DNA from: Halisarca cf. caerulea
Taxonomy: Eukaryota; Porifera; Demospongiae; Chondrillida; Halisarcidae
Length of the DNA: 64,000 nucleotides
Assembly (NCBI GenBank): GCA_963170055.1
Contig: CAUJGJ010000444.1
Location: forward strand, 5,108,118-5,172,117
Reading direction: 5' to 3'
The position numbers and the translations under genes are program-made. Within the stretch, counting starts at the first letter, position 1. Every line of letters begins with the position of its first letter. Below, piece by piece: positions 1-9,846 of this stretch. Under the pieces are notes generated by a model. That model was given only the letters and a program-made list of their open reading frames with translations. It did no database searches and was not told the DNA's origin.

Positions 1-430
1 GCTGATCCTTTCCTATCGGAATTATTTTGCAATTACCTTCAATCCTGGTCCATTCCTTAGCTGACAGGGCCACTTATGACCTGACCACCTCCACCCAACG
101 ATCAGCTAATATGACCGCCTACAGCCAGCTGTTCATTGACCATACAGAATGCCTCTATCCCGCCATTTGCTGATGATCAAAATGCTTCCATTCACCTGTT
201 TACTGATCCAAACGCCTTTAGCTAACTGTCTGTTACGTAGTTTAGATGGTCTATGATCTGACCGCCTCAATCAAGCCGTTTACTAACACGAACGCCTCCA
301 TCCAACCGTCTGTGGATGCGAACTCCTAACTGATGGTTGGGTGGACGTGTTCAGGCCGCAAGCGGCCGTATCAGCTCAGGGATGGACCGAAACTCGATCT
401 GGATCGAATTCTGAAAGGAAAGGATCAGCC
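1..430. mobile_element. Short TIR element, left edge at window border
   Basis: The first bases, GCTGATCCTTTCC, return as an inverted copy ending at about 430 (GGAAAGGATCAGC). This makes a roughly 430-bp element with inverted ends and no coding capacity. The interior has loosely repeated phrases about every 40-60 bases. The left half recurs at 55588-55690. Its left end may begin just outside the window, so target-site duplication cannot be checked. Confidence 0.6.
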
Positions 431-1356
431 ATCTCTGCCGGTTCACAGTGTGGTAGAACAATAAAAAAGGCCGAAAAATGAACTGCGCTAGCTGACAAGA
501 ATATACACCTCATGAATTCTTAATGAGGTGGGTTAGTGAATTATACACCCAGCCACATCAAAGGATACACCCACGCATCATGGTACAAGTTGGCGGGAAA
601 TTATTCATGCGAAATTGAGAGGTGAGTACATATCTAGCCTGAAAAGATAGGCTTACAAGGCTTAGTACTCTATTATGTTTTCTTTTTGTTAGTAATGCTA
701 AAGTTTAATAAAGTTTGCCCATGAAATACAGGCATCACATGCATGATCAATATAATATAAAGCTTCTTTATTATTTTCAGATTACTGAGTATTAATTTTA
801 GTATTTGATACATGTTATCAGTATGGCAGCAACAGTGTCACTATAATATTGCCAAAGCTTGTAGACCCAGATAAAAAATAATGCAGAATATACTTCCCAA
901 GGTATCCATGAAATGTAAAACACGCAGATTTTATAATTAGTACAGTAATTATTTTAATTTTTCTTTGAATATAGTACATAGTTTTATGAATGGCATGCAG
1001 AATTGATAGTCAAATAAAACATCAATTATCAGTCACCATCTATATTAATTTACTGCTTATTTGTCTTTTTCAATCTGACTTAATTCAGTCTAGATGGCAT
1101 GCAGGGGCATACATTATATATTATATTGTGTTCCCATAATCTTCAACCTTCTGGAACATGCCCATACACATGCAGCATTATAATATTTTCTGCTAGGGTA
1201 CTAGCATGCATCCATCTGATATAATGGTAGCATCAGATATTCTTCACAGTTACATATTATAAGCATATTATACGTAACAATACTATACTATTTATGTTAA
1301 TGAGTATATATAATGCTAGGAGTTAAGTGACCATTCGAACCTTTAATTTCTCTTAG
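431..1356. other. AT-rich stretch, nothing recognised
   Basis: About 900 bases without a recognisable gene or clear repeat. It may hold the 5' exon or promoter of the transposase gene that follows, because a splice-acceptor-like CTCTTAG sits immediately before the ATG at 1357. No upstream exon could be identified. Confidence 0.4.
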
Positions 1357-3109
1357 ATGCTATCACACCCCTCATTAAAGTATCGAATTATGCGTACGGG
1401 TACAGGAGTATGTACCCCACCTATACCAACTCAGGGAAGGGCAGCTGGATACAAATGCTGGAGTATAAACAGCATGCAGGATGCAATTGCTGAAGTAGAG
1501 AAAGGCATGTCCCAAAGAGAGGCTTCAGAAAGGTTCCAGGTACCAAGATCAACGCTGCAGGGGTACCTATCAGGGAAGTCAACACTTGCATCCAGATCTG
1601 GATGTCCCCTACTAACTTTGGAAGAGGAAGATGAGTTTGCGACCTTCCTCATTGAGGTAGGTAAAATTGGCTACCCACATACATGTGCACAAGTGTTGGC
1701 AAAGGTACAAGAAATGGTCAATCATAAAGGGAAAACAACGGTGGTCACTCGCGGATGGTGGCAGAGTTTTCGAAAGCGCCATTCAGAACTCACCCTCAAA
1801 TCTGCTATCCCGCTATCCATTGCTAGAGCAAAGGCTAGTGATTGTGAAGTCATCGACAAGTATTTCTGCATGCTGAAGATGTGCCTTGATGAATATAGTC
1901 TTTTAGATGAGCCGTCTAGGATTTATAACTGTGATGAGACTGGATTACCTCTCAACCCCACCTGTCATAAGGTTGTTGCGAAGAAAGGATCATGCAATCC
2001 AAATTACATAACTGGAAATACAAAGATGCAGATAACAGTCTTAGCTTGTACCAATGCTGCAGGTGTAGCAATACCACCATTAGTTGTACTCAACAAGAAG
2101 TCTATGAACACGCAAATTGCAAAGGGTGAAGTACCAGGTACCAAGTATGGCCTCTCCCCTAACGGCTGGATAAACCATGAACTCTTCACATCATGGCTCA
2201 CCGATCATTTCCTCCTATACGCTAATAGGGAAAGACCAGTCCTTTTGTTGTTGGATGGACATTCATCACACTACAGCCCTCCTACGGTAACATTAGCAGC
2301 GGAGAATGGTGTGATACTTTTTACACTCCCCCCGAACACAACACATCTTACACAACCCCTGGATAGAACATGTTTTGGGCCACTGAAAACAGCATGGCGT
2401 GAAGCATGTCATAAGTTCCGCTGTACAAATCCAACTAGAGCCATAACCATCTATGACTTCAATATGCTTTTTGCCACAGCATGGTACAAAGCAATGTCAA
2501 TGCCAAATATCATTGCCGGATATAAAGCTACAGGAATATATCCATATGACAGCAGTGTTTTCCACCATTCACTAAATCAGATGGAAACCAACTTGAAGTC
2601 TAAGACCATCTTAGAAAGAACGGGACTGTCTTATATTCCTTTGTACAAGACATCACCATCCAGCACCAGGAAAGCTCTTTCAATCGCCAAAATGCCTGGT
2701 CCAACAAGTAAAATTCCTTTGTACAGTCCATCGCAATCCAGCACCACAAGAGCTCTTTCCAGCCCAGCAAGTAACATCTCTTTGTACAGTCCATCACCAT
2801 CCAGCACCAGAAGAGCTCTTTCCAGTACAAAAACAACGCCTGGTCCCACAGGTAACATTGCTTTGCACCAGAAATCATCGATTTCTGGATTTCTTATCAA
2901 GCCACCGCCACCCTCGACACTACCAACAAAAAAGGCCAAATCATCTGGGCTAATACACACTAGCAAAGAAAATATGGAGCTAGTAAGGGAAAAGCAGAGA
3001 GCTAAAGAAGAAATGGAAAGAGAAAGGGAGGAAAGGAGAATGGAGAGGGAGAAAAAGAGAATGGAGAGGGAGAAAAAGGCACAACAAAGAGCACCAGAGA
3101 AAGAAAGTG
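1357..3109 (+). CDS. Exon 1: pogo-like DDE transposase
   Basis: This exon holds the whole transposase: psq-type helix-turn-helix, CENP-B-like region and the DDE domain with all three acidic residues. Without splicing it reads on to a stop at 3171 (604 codons). The donor AGTG|GTAAGA at 3109/3110 is a strong consensus site. The initiator could be 1357 or the in-frame ATG at 1390. The tail (residues about 430-540) repeats a block around [16 protein letters not shown] four times, then becomes a charged Arg/Glu helix. No inactivating stop or frameshift was seen. The family normally moves DNA by cut-and-paste at TA targets, but flanking TIRs could not be assigned, so a domesticated gene is possible. 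Confidence 0.85.
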
Positions 3110-4177
3110 GTAAGATGTGTTATATGCTTAATGACATTGTGTATCTTCAACCTCAGAATTGCACTGCATGAACAGGGGCGTAGGGAGAGAGTTCTCCACT
3201 GTTTTCTGGGAAAAAACCTGGAGAAAATGCCTAAATAAAAATTATAATGTCCAGGCAACACATCATAGCAGCAACAGAATATACAATTGGTAATGGTATC
3301 ATAATAATCACCTCAAATTGCTTATAATTCTATATTCTCAGAAATTCGATTTTATTGTCATCCTCCTGCTATCTGTCACTTGTCAAGGTTCAGAATTTAC
3401 ACACGCATGCAACGCGAGGAAGCCATTTTTGCCATAAATCATGATGTAACAATGCTAGATGCTTAGTATATTATTATTAATTATTCTTGCGCGCTATACT
3501 ACTACACGACTACTACTACTACAACTACTGGACTGGTTGGATATTATAGTTCCACAGTTCGATCTATCCAGTGAGAGTGAGGAAGCTTCCACCCAAAACT
3601 CTCCAGCTTCCATCCCAAAAGAATTCCATGTGCATGCCTACATATCTGCCCCAATGGCACATGCACAATTATACTGCATACTATCATCATATGGTGTTGA
3701 CAATGTGTTATTTTGATTGGAAAACCCCGTTAAAAATTTCTGCCTACACCCCTGATGAATGTACCCTGCAATATGAACTGTGTGTATTTAGTAGAATTTT
3801 GTAACATGTCATGGAAATTCAATCATGGCATCTACAGAAACAATTGAACCCCTCTAATCCGAGCCTCTGTACATTGACCCTACTGTCCAAATTGGCCACA
3901 CTGTTTGGTCCCAAAAGTCACTCAATGTATATATAATATACTGTAATATTAATTTTTTGGAATTAACGAACATGCAACATGTCTATTCTGGCCACCTCTC
4001 TATAATCCGGCCAAATTTCTTGGTCCTACTTTAAGGTGGATGAATTAGAGAGGTTTCACTCTACATAGCCATAGCAGCATCGACCCCTTCCCAATCCAGA
4101 AATACATTTAATAGGATACATCACTCCGTGGTCAAAACATAAAATATATACAACTCAAGTGTTGATTGACATATTTC

Positions 4178-4273
<96 letters not shown>

Positions 4274-6405
4274 CATCGCAATAGACCTTCACAAGGATAT
4301 CAGCCCGATATACAGTATACTGCTTTATACATGCATATACTTTCCATTGAAGTTGTCACAGTGAAGAAAGGACAGAAAAGGCAGCCAAAAAGGGAGGATA
4401 GCATCAAAATGGAGCACGGCAGTCCAAATGGTATGGTACATACATATGTGACATGAATCACTGTCATAGACAATAGAAAATGGGTTCTGCAGCAGTGAAT
4501 GCATTCTTGTAATCTGTAGTATATAACCGTTATAATATCAAAGCAGATACCTCACAACCATGTATTAACCAGCTCTTTTTTCATACAGCAATAATATTGG
4601 TGGACGAAAACCAAAGGACACCTGAGTGCGTAAAGGAGAAGTGGTGGGTAGAATCTCTGCGCCTTTCTGCCACTGACCTAGAGCGCCTCCAAAATGGAAG
4701 GAAAGTAACAGATTCACTGATGAATGCTTCCCAAAAACTCCTGAAGCAACAGTTTCCTGAATGCCATGGACTGCAGGATGTGACCCTTGGTTCACTGCTG
4801 ATGTTCAGCCCACTGCAGCAAAGGAGAGGTACATCAATACAGATTCTACATACAGGTGAGTAACCTACTTCCATGCAGCTAGTGATAATTATAGATAGCT
4901 TTAATTTGCCTTTTAGTATATCACTGCCATATACTATCAGGCTCCTTAATTAGCAAACTATGCACACTTTTACAATCATGACTATATACAGTGGTACCTC
5001 TTTTGAGGGACCACTGCCATGAGCAACCACCTCTTTTCAAAGGTATTGACGTTCGTTAATACATTTTTACCTTTGAAGAACAACCACCTGTAAAACTCGA
5101 CCAGTGACCAGCTAGGGCAATTGGTTGAAATGACACAAATTACTGGTATTAAGCGACCATTCTTTGAGGATTTCTTATAGAATATGGATATTATCCTTCC
5201 TTCCCCAAATGCAAGTGCATTTTGCCTTCAGTAGGTTACAACAACAGTTGCAATGAAAGTGCAGATATCAACAGGCAGCCATTTCATTTCCCATCTCATA
5301 ATAGATTATGGACAGTTAGAGCTAGAGTACTGAGGGAAACTAACGGGAAGTGTCCTATCTTTATAGAAAAACAGGTTAAAGTTGTCTAGAGAGCAGAAAA
5401 AGGGACCACCCTGTGGTTCCAAAAAGCAGTCTCTCAAGACAGGTGGATTCTCATTAGAGGTTCACCTAAAATAGGCATTAAATTATAATAGTACTAAGTG
5501 TGCTCAAGTCATTTGTATAAGTGAGGACATGCAGCACACCTAGTACTATTATATTTTAATGCCTATTATAGGTGAACCTCTAATGAGAGACCACCTGTCT
5601 TGAGAGACCGCTTTTTGGAACCATGGGGTGGTCTCTCAAAACAGTACCACAGTATTTAGTAAATGAAGAAATTATTATACATATATATAGGCAATGACTT
5701 TGAATTTCATAAAATTTAATATCTCATGATCATATAACATGCACTACTGATCATGGCAACTTCTGTATAATTGTTAATATCACCAGGTCGTCTACTTATA
5801 TCTAATAGTTACTGTTATGTAATTGTGACATTCTCATAGGGGATTCGGAACACTGGATGAGTACAGCAGCAACAGCAGAAGGGGTCAGTTTGATGGACAG
5901 TTTCTGGATGGGTATGGAAAGATCAGTAGAATTGCAAATGGCTCAGATTTATGGACAAGCTTATGCTGCCAAGGGCATTATCACCATCAACAAACTTGGA
6001 GTACAGCAGCAGCTGTCTTCTTCTGTGGATTGTGGCATCTTTGCCGTTGCCTATGCTGCTGAGGTGTGCTACAGTAAGGATCCTACCAAAGCAAACTTCC
6101 ACCAAGACAGGATGCGTGGCCACCTGAAGGAATGCATTGAAGCAAAGCAAATAACGCCATTTCCAAAGAAATCCAATCGTAAGAAGCAACATACAGTTGT
6201 TAAAACGGGGACAATCAAAATTCCAATCACTTTGTACTGCTACTGCCACATGCCAGAAGACTATGATGATATGATTCAATGTGACAGCTGTGACACATGG
6301 TTTCATAAATCCTGTGTTCACATTCCAAAAGGAAAGAAACTAGTGAGGGAGGGATATGACATGGAAAATGCCAGGGAAAAAAGGAACCGCAGCCCAATGC
6401 ACTAA
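1357..6405 (+). CDS. pogo/Tigger-type DDE transposase spliced to Ulp1-like protease and PHD finger (predicted 4-exon gene)
   Basis: Proposed join: 1357-3109, 4362-4430, 4589-4855, 5840-6405, giving 884 codons plus stop. All three introns have GT/AG ends and every phase matches (each upstream exon leaves one base, each downstream exon supplies two). Domains in order: psq-like helix-turn-helix (residues about 37-75), CENP-B-like DNA-binding region (about 85-150), DDE domain with D193 (NCDETG), D300 (LLLDGHSSH) and D336 (QPLDRTCF), a Ser/Pro repeat tail and a charged ERE-rich helix. Then comes a Ulp1/C48 domain with H701, D716, Q754 and C761 (SVDCGIF), and a PHD finger starting near residue 830. 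Such a protein could bind and move DNA and also remove SUMO-like modifiers, but that activity is inference. The fusion rests on splice logic only; two adjacent genes remain possible. The PHD finger lacks its last Cys pair, so another exon may follow a donor-like CTAGTGAGG near 6340. Confidence 0.6.
3833..4063. mobile_element. Possible Tigger-like TIR element
   Basis: The left side contains AACCCCTCTAATCC. The right side, inverted, reads GAGTGAAACCTCTCTAAT. The imperfect inverted ends are similar in style to the CAGTGAAACCTC element at 14646-14819. It lies in the first intron of the transposase gene. Ends are approximate. Confidence 0.4.
4179..4272. repeat. (TA)n microsatellite
   Basis: About 94 bases of uninterrupted TA dinucleotide. 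It sits 90 bases upstream of the small linker exon at 4362. Confidence 0.97.
4362..4430 (+). CDS. Exon 2: small basic linker exon
   Basis: A 69-base exon bounded by TGTCACAG and GTATGG. It encodes a basic, Lys-rich linker ([12 protein letters not shown]) that could act as a nuclear localisation signal. The phases fit both neighbours. There is no homology support, so confidence is moderate. Confidence 0.5.
4589..4855 (+). CDS. Exon 3: N-terminal part of Ulp1-like domain
   Basis: Acceptor CATACAG and donor ACAG|GTGAGT. It encodes a segment ([19 protein letters not shown], then FPECHGLQD, then SIQILHTG) like the part of C48 protease domains that precedes the catalytic His. It ends in phase 1 and continues directly into the HW motif of the next exon. 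A signal this specific across a splice junction makes the exon convincing. Confidence 0.75.
4989..5652. mobile_element. Tigger-like non-autonomous element (CAGTGGTACC family), copy 1
   Basis: Ends CAGTGGTACCTC and, inverted, CTGTGGTACTG, flanked by TA. It lies inside the third intron of the transposase/Ulp1 gene. A close copy is at 38230-38811, and part of a third, inverted, is at 55691-55934. The ends resemble Tigger/pogo termini. It has no open reading frame of interest. Confidence 0.75.
5840..6405 (+). CDS. Exon 4: Ulp1-like catalytic region and partial PHD finger
   Basis: Acceptor CTCATAG. Visible: the catalytic His in DSEHW, an Asp in LMDSFW, Gln in VQQQL and Cys in [11 protein letters not shown], the usual order of the C48 triad plus oxyanion Gln. 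A basic stretch (SNRKKQH) leads to a PHD-type zinc finger: C-Y-C, then [12 protein letters not shown]. The finger stops after the HxxC pair and the reading frame runs to a stop without the final Cys pair, so it is truncated or continues after a further intron. PHD fingers usually read histone tails; that role here is inference. Confidence 0.8.
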
Positions 6406-7190
6406 TGAAGCCTTTAGAGTTCCAACCAAAGCATCCGGCAAAGAAACGCCTTCATAAGTGAACCCCCTCATTTCATACCATCCTTTGGAACACATTATTC
6501 TTTGAGTTGAGTTTTGTATCAACAGTGGTGCCCAGCTTTTATGGCCAGTACCAGTGGCATTTTGTAACTGATTTTTACACCTATGCATTGTAGACGTAAG
6601 ATTTGTATATTGTTTCAAAAATTAGCTGATCTACATAAAACTACTGCTTAATGTGCGTGATGATGGTACTCACCTCTTTGCAACATGCATGCAGGAGGTT
6701 ATTCACAATGTGGTCCAGTTCTGGGTTATCACATTAGACTTGTCTACGCGGTGAATTCACGTTCTCGTGAGTATGCGTTTGCACTAGGCCAGATTTCAAG
6801 CGTACGTGAAATTGACTGTTTTAATCTAAACTACTCCAACACTTCAAAGCTGATATTTTATTGTAAGTTAGGGGGTATGCATTGTGATTTGCTGTGTATG
6901 TTTCAAGGCCTTCTGAATCGAATTGACTAAGAAAACAAGCGTGGACAAATTTACATACAAGCGGCCAAATATTCGTTTATTTGGCCACAGCAGAGGAATC
7001 GCTCCTATTCCTGGAAAGTACAGCAAAAGAACCTAATTCCCTAACTACAGCCAGTACGTATATAGGGCTATGGTTGACAGGAGTTGTAAGTTTATAGCCT
7101 TTGTCTGTACGAAGTGTCAGGTGGCCAAATTTCTATCCGGCCGAACTGATGTTTTTTACTCTCTCTATATATATATAATATTATGTCAAC
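6406..7190. other. Intergenic stretch, no firm gene
   Basis: No gene recognised. There is an acceptor-like ACATGCATGCAG before 6693, but the following open frame has no recognisable domain and does not supply the missing PHD cysteines. At 7191, AACATGGCGGACGCGAAGTCG runs straight into GTACGT. This looks like a short first coding exon with a donor, but no downstream exon was found. Confidence 0.35.
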
Positions 7191-7459
7191 AACATGGCGG
7201 ACGCGAAGTCGGTACGTAATCTTTTGGCTATACTTCGGTGAAATTCATTCGTCTGCTCCTGCTTTTATCAGCGAAGAGTCTTTTCGACCAGAAGAGTTCT
7301 TCGTAGTATTATTTTAGTCAATAACGACGATTTCCAAGCGATTCGAGTTTCCAGGGCCGTAGGCGGCCCACGAGTTTTTTAAACTCGAATCGCTTGTTGA
7401 AATAGAGAACAATCTCATTTCTGAAAGAATTGGGGTGGTTATAAGAATGGAGTTGGTCA

Positions 7460-7915
7460 TTTTGTAAGCGTTGTACATTTTGTAAGCGTTGTACACTTTG
7501 CAAGCGTTGAGGCATTTGTAAGCGTTGGGCATTGATACGTCGAAACCGTTTAAAGTGTTGGGCAGTTTGTAAGCGTTGTACACTTTGTAAGCGTTGGGCA
7601 TTCTGTAAGCGTTGGGTAGTTTGTAAGCGTTGGGCATTTTGTAAAAGCGCTGGGCATTTTGTAAGCGTTGGGCATTTTGTAAGTGTTGGGCATTTTGTAA
7701 GCGTTGGGCATTTTGTAAAAGCGTTGGGCATTTTGTAAGCGTTGGGCATTTTGTAAGCGTTGGGCATTTTGTAAGCGTTGGGCACTTTGTAAGCGTTGGG
7801 CACTTTGTAAGCGTTGGGCATTTTGTAAGCGTTGGGCACTTTGTAAGCGTTGGGCACTTTGTAAGCTTTGGGCATTTACTAAGCGTTGTACACTTTTGTA
7901 AGCGTTGGGCACTTT
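7460..7915. repeat. 18-bp minisatellite (GCGTTGGGCATTTTGTAA)
   Basis: About 25 tandem copies of an 18-base unit with small variants (GGGCAC, GTACAC) and a few units lengthened by two bases (TAAAAGCG). Because 18 is divisible by three and the unit has no stop on the minus strand, long repeat-encoded open frames appear there (TKCPTL-type, NAYKMP-type, QRLQNA-type). None has a recognisable domain. Confidence 0.92.
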
Positions 7916-8159
7916 CAAACAGATAGCTGATGTACGTGTTACAAAATACTGTAAATACATTCGAAATCCGCTCCCCCTGGGCATGCTGAGACAAACAATG
8001 ACTAACACTAGGACACGTACCTCGGTATGTTGGATCATAGACTCTACAACATCGGATCCGCCCCTTCAAAACACTCTCCTTCCCAGTCTCGCTCCCATCG
8101 CGATGTTATCAGAGTGGGATTTGGAACATGATTTCCAACCTGTTGTTACATGTTAATAC

Positions 8160-8989
8160 TCTATGGTTATAATTGTAATATGTACAGCTCGTCAGGGTAT
8201 ATGGTTGTTTTTTTTCCAGTGTCCAAAGATGTTGCATCATATGGATAGATAAGGACACTCACCAAGTTTATTGTGGAACATTCGCCGTAGTCAGAAAGTA
8301 ATCGCATCTTTTTTCCAGGAAGAGTTAGCGGACAACCGTTTCGAATTAAGGTAAAAGTCAGGATTCGTCCATAAAACAAATATGCATGGCGGCTCGTAGG
8401 CTTGTACGGGCTATTTTCGAAATTTCGCCATTTCGCAAGTAAAAGTGAAGAGGAGCCTTACAGTCTCTTTCCAGATCCTACAGTTGACGATCGTGAACAG
8501 TCGTCCGCAGTCAGTCGCAGCGCGCGTCAGTGAACTGCGAACAAAAAATCGGCCTACTTTTATTATAATAAGATATTTAGAATTTTTATAGAATAGATAT
8601 TTAGCTGGATAATTAATATTTAATGCAAATTGGATTCCGGCTTTAACCGCAAATTAGCTAATGCGCATTAAAAGTGGATTGTGTGTGGACACGGCTAATG
8701 ACAATTCCACTCCAAACCCGAGATCTGAAAAAATGACCTTCAAACAGCAAAATTCAAGCTCTTATAACCTAATTGCGACGTCACAGGAGTAAAGGAACTT
8801 TTGCCTCAACATGGAAAAGTTGTATATTACAAATGGCTCAAAGTTGGCACCTATAAACCGTCTCCACCTTAATTGCCCCCAGCCGAAAACCAGACTTCCA
8901 AAGGACATCCAGATAGGTCACAGGTCAGCATGTGACAGACTTAAACTTGATGACAGAAAACATCCCTAAACGCGGATTTGGCATTTGTA
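8160..8989. other. Unassigned stretch with a CpG-containing patch
   Basis: No gene was recognised. A minus-strand open frame at 8167-8379 has ordinary amino-acid composition but no known domain. Bases 8450-8535 are relatively CpG-rich for this window (GTCGTCCGCAGTCAGTCGCA) and could be promoter-like; this is only a compositional remark. Confidence 0.3.
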
Positions 8990-9195
8990 CACAGGGTGTT
9001 CATAACTGTCTGTTGCTTGTTCCGATTTGGGGCCGTGATTGTTTTCTACGTTATCACCTAGCGGCTGTTTTCAATGCATTACTGCATGAGGGGTGAAATA
9101 AATACCCTGCATGTGCAAATAGAAATGATAATTAATGAAGCTATTTCAAGATGGCCATGTTTGTATTTTATTCCTGGACTGTTATAAATACCGTG
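8990..9195. mobile_element. Short internally deleted copy of the CACAGGGT TIR family
   Basis: It starts CACAGGGTGTTCATAAC and ends GTTATAAATACCGTG, matching the ends of the longer elements at 9377-13212 and 17866-18617. It keeps only about 200 bases, essentially the two termini. It lies 180 bases from the larger copy. Confidence 0.75.
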
Positions 9196-9350
9196 TATAC
9201 ACCTGAATATCAGCCTGAATCACAAGATAAATGTGTGACTATAATAACTTAAAGGCACTGAAAAGTAATACTATGCTATCATGCACTGTGTAAACTGGGA
9301 ATTATAAGCGCTATCATAACAAATCTAGACATGTCTCACATGCGTGTATT

Positions 9351-9381
<31 letters not shown>

Positions 9382-9846
9382 GGTGTTTATAACTGTCTGT
9401 TGCTTGTTCCGATTGTGGGCGGTGCTTGTTTTCAACGTCATCAATTAGCGGCTGTTTTTAATGCGTCATTTGGCGTTTTTCAGATGACATACGAAATTTC
9501 ACGTATCAACAGAATGGGCGAAGAAGACTTTTGTGACGCTATGCCTACGTATCCGTGAAACGTCACGAAAATGGCACTTTTGTTGAGGGCGAAGATGAAG
9601 TCGCTTGGTTAGACCTCAGATGCCCTCGAATCTCACCAAATGCAACTTCGATGGAATCTTAACCCTCAAGCGCCCATATGTACCAAAAAAGGTACAAATT
9701 TCCAGAATATTTATCTCACCAACCGTATACTCGATTCGTTTGGGATTTTCCCTGTGTCAGATAGGAAGGCTGAAGGGTGCTTCGATTGAGTAAAACCCAC
9801 AATAGCTTAGAAGAGGGCTGAACCACACTATATTGAAGTAACCCCG

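Noticed and set aside
2600..2966. Minus-strand frames opposite the transposase tail
   Set aside because: Antisense shadows of the Ser/Pro repeats in the transposase; no independent support.
7191..7216. First exon MADAKS with GTACGT donor
   Set aside because: Good start context and donor, but no downstream exon could be found, so it is not listed as a gene.
7314..8069. 251-codon minus-strand frame and its shadows
   Set aside because: Most of it is the 18-bp minisatellite; the unique ends have no recognisable domain, and three frames are equally open.
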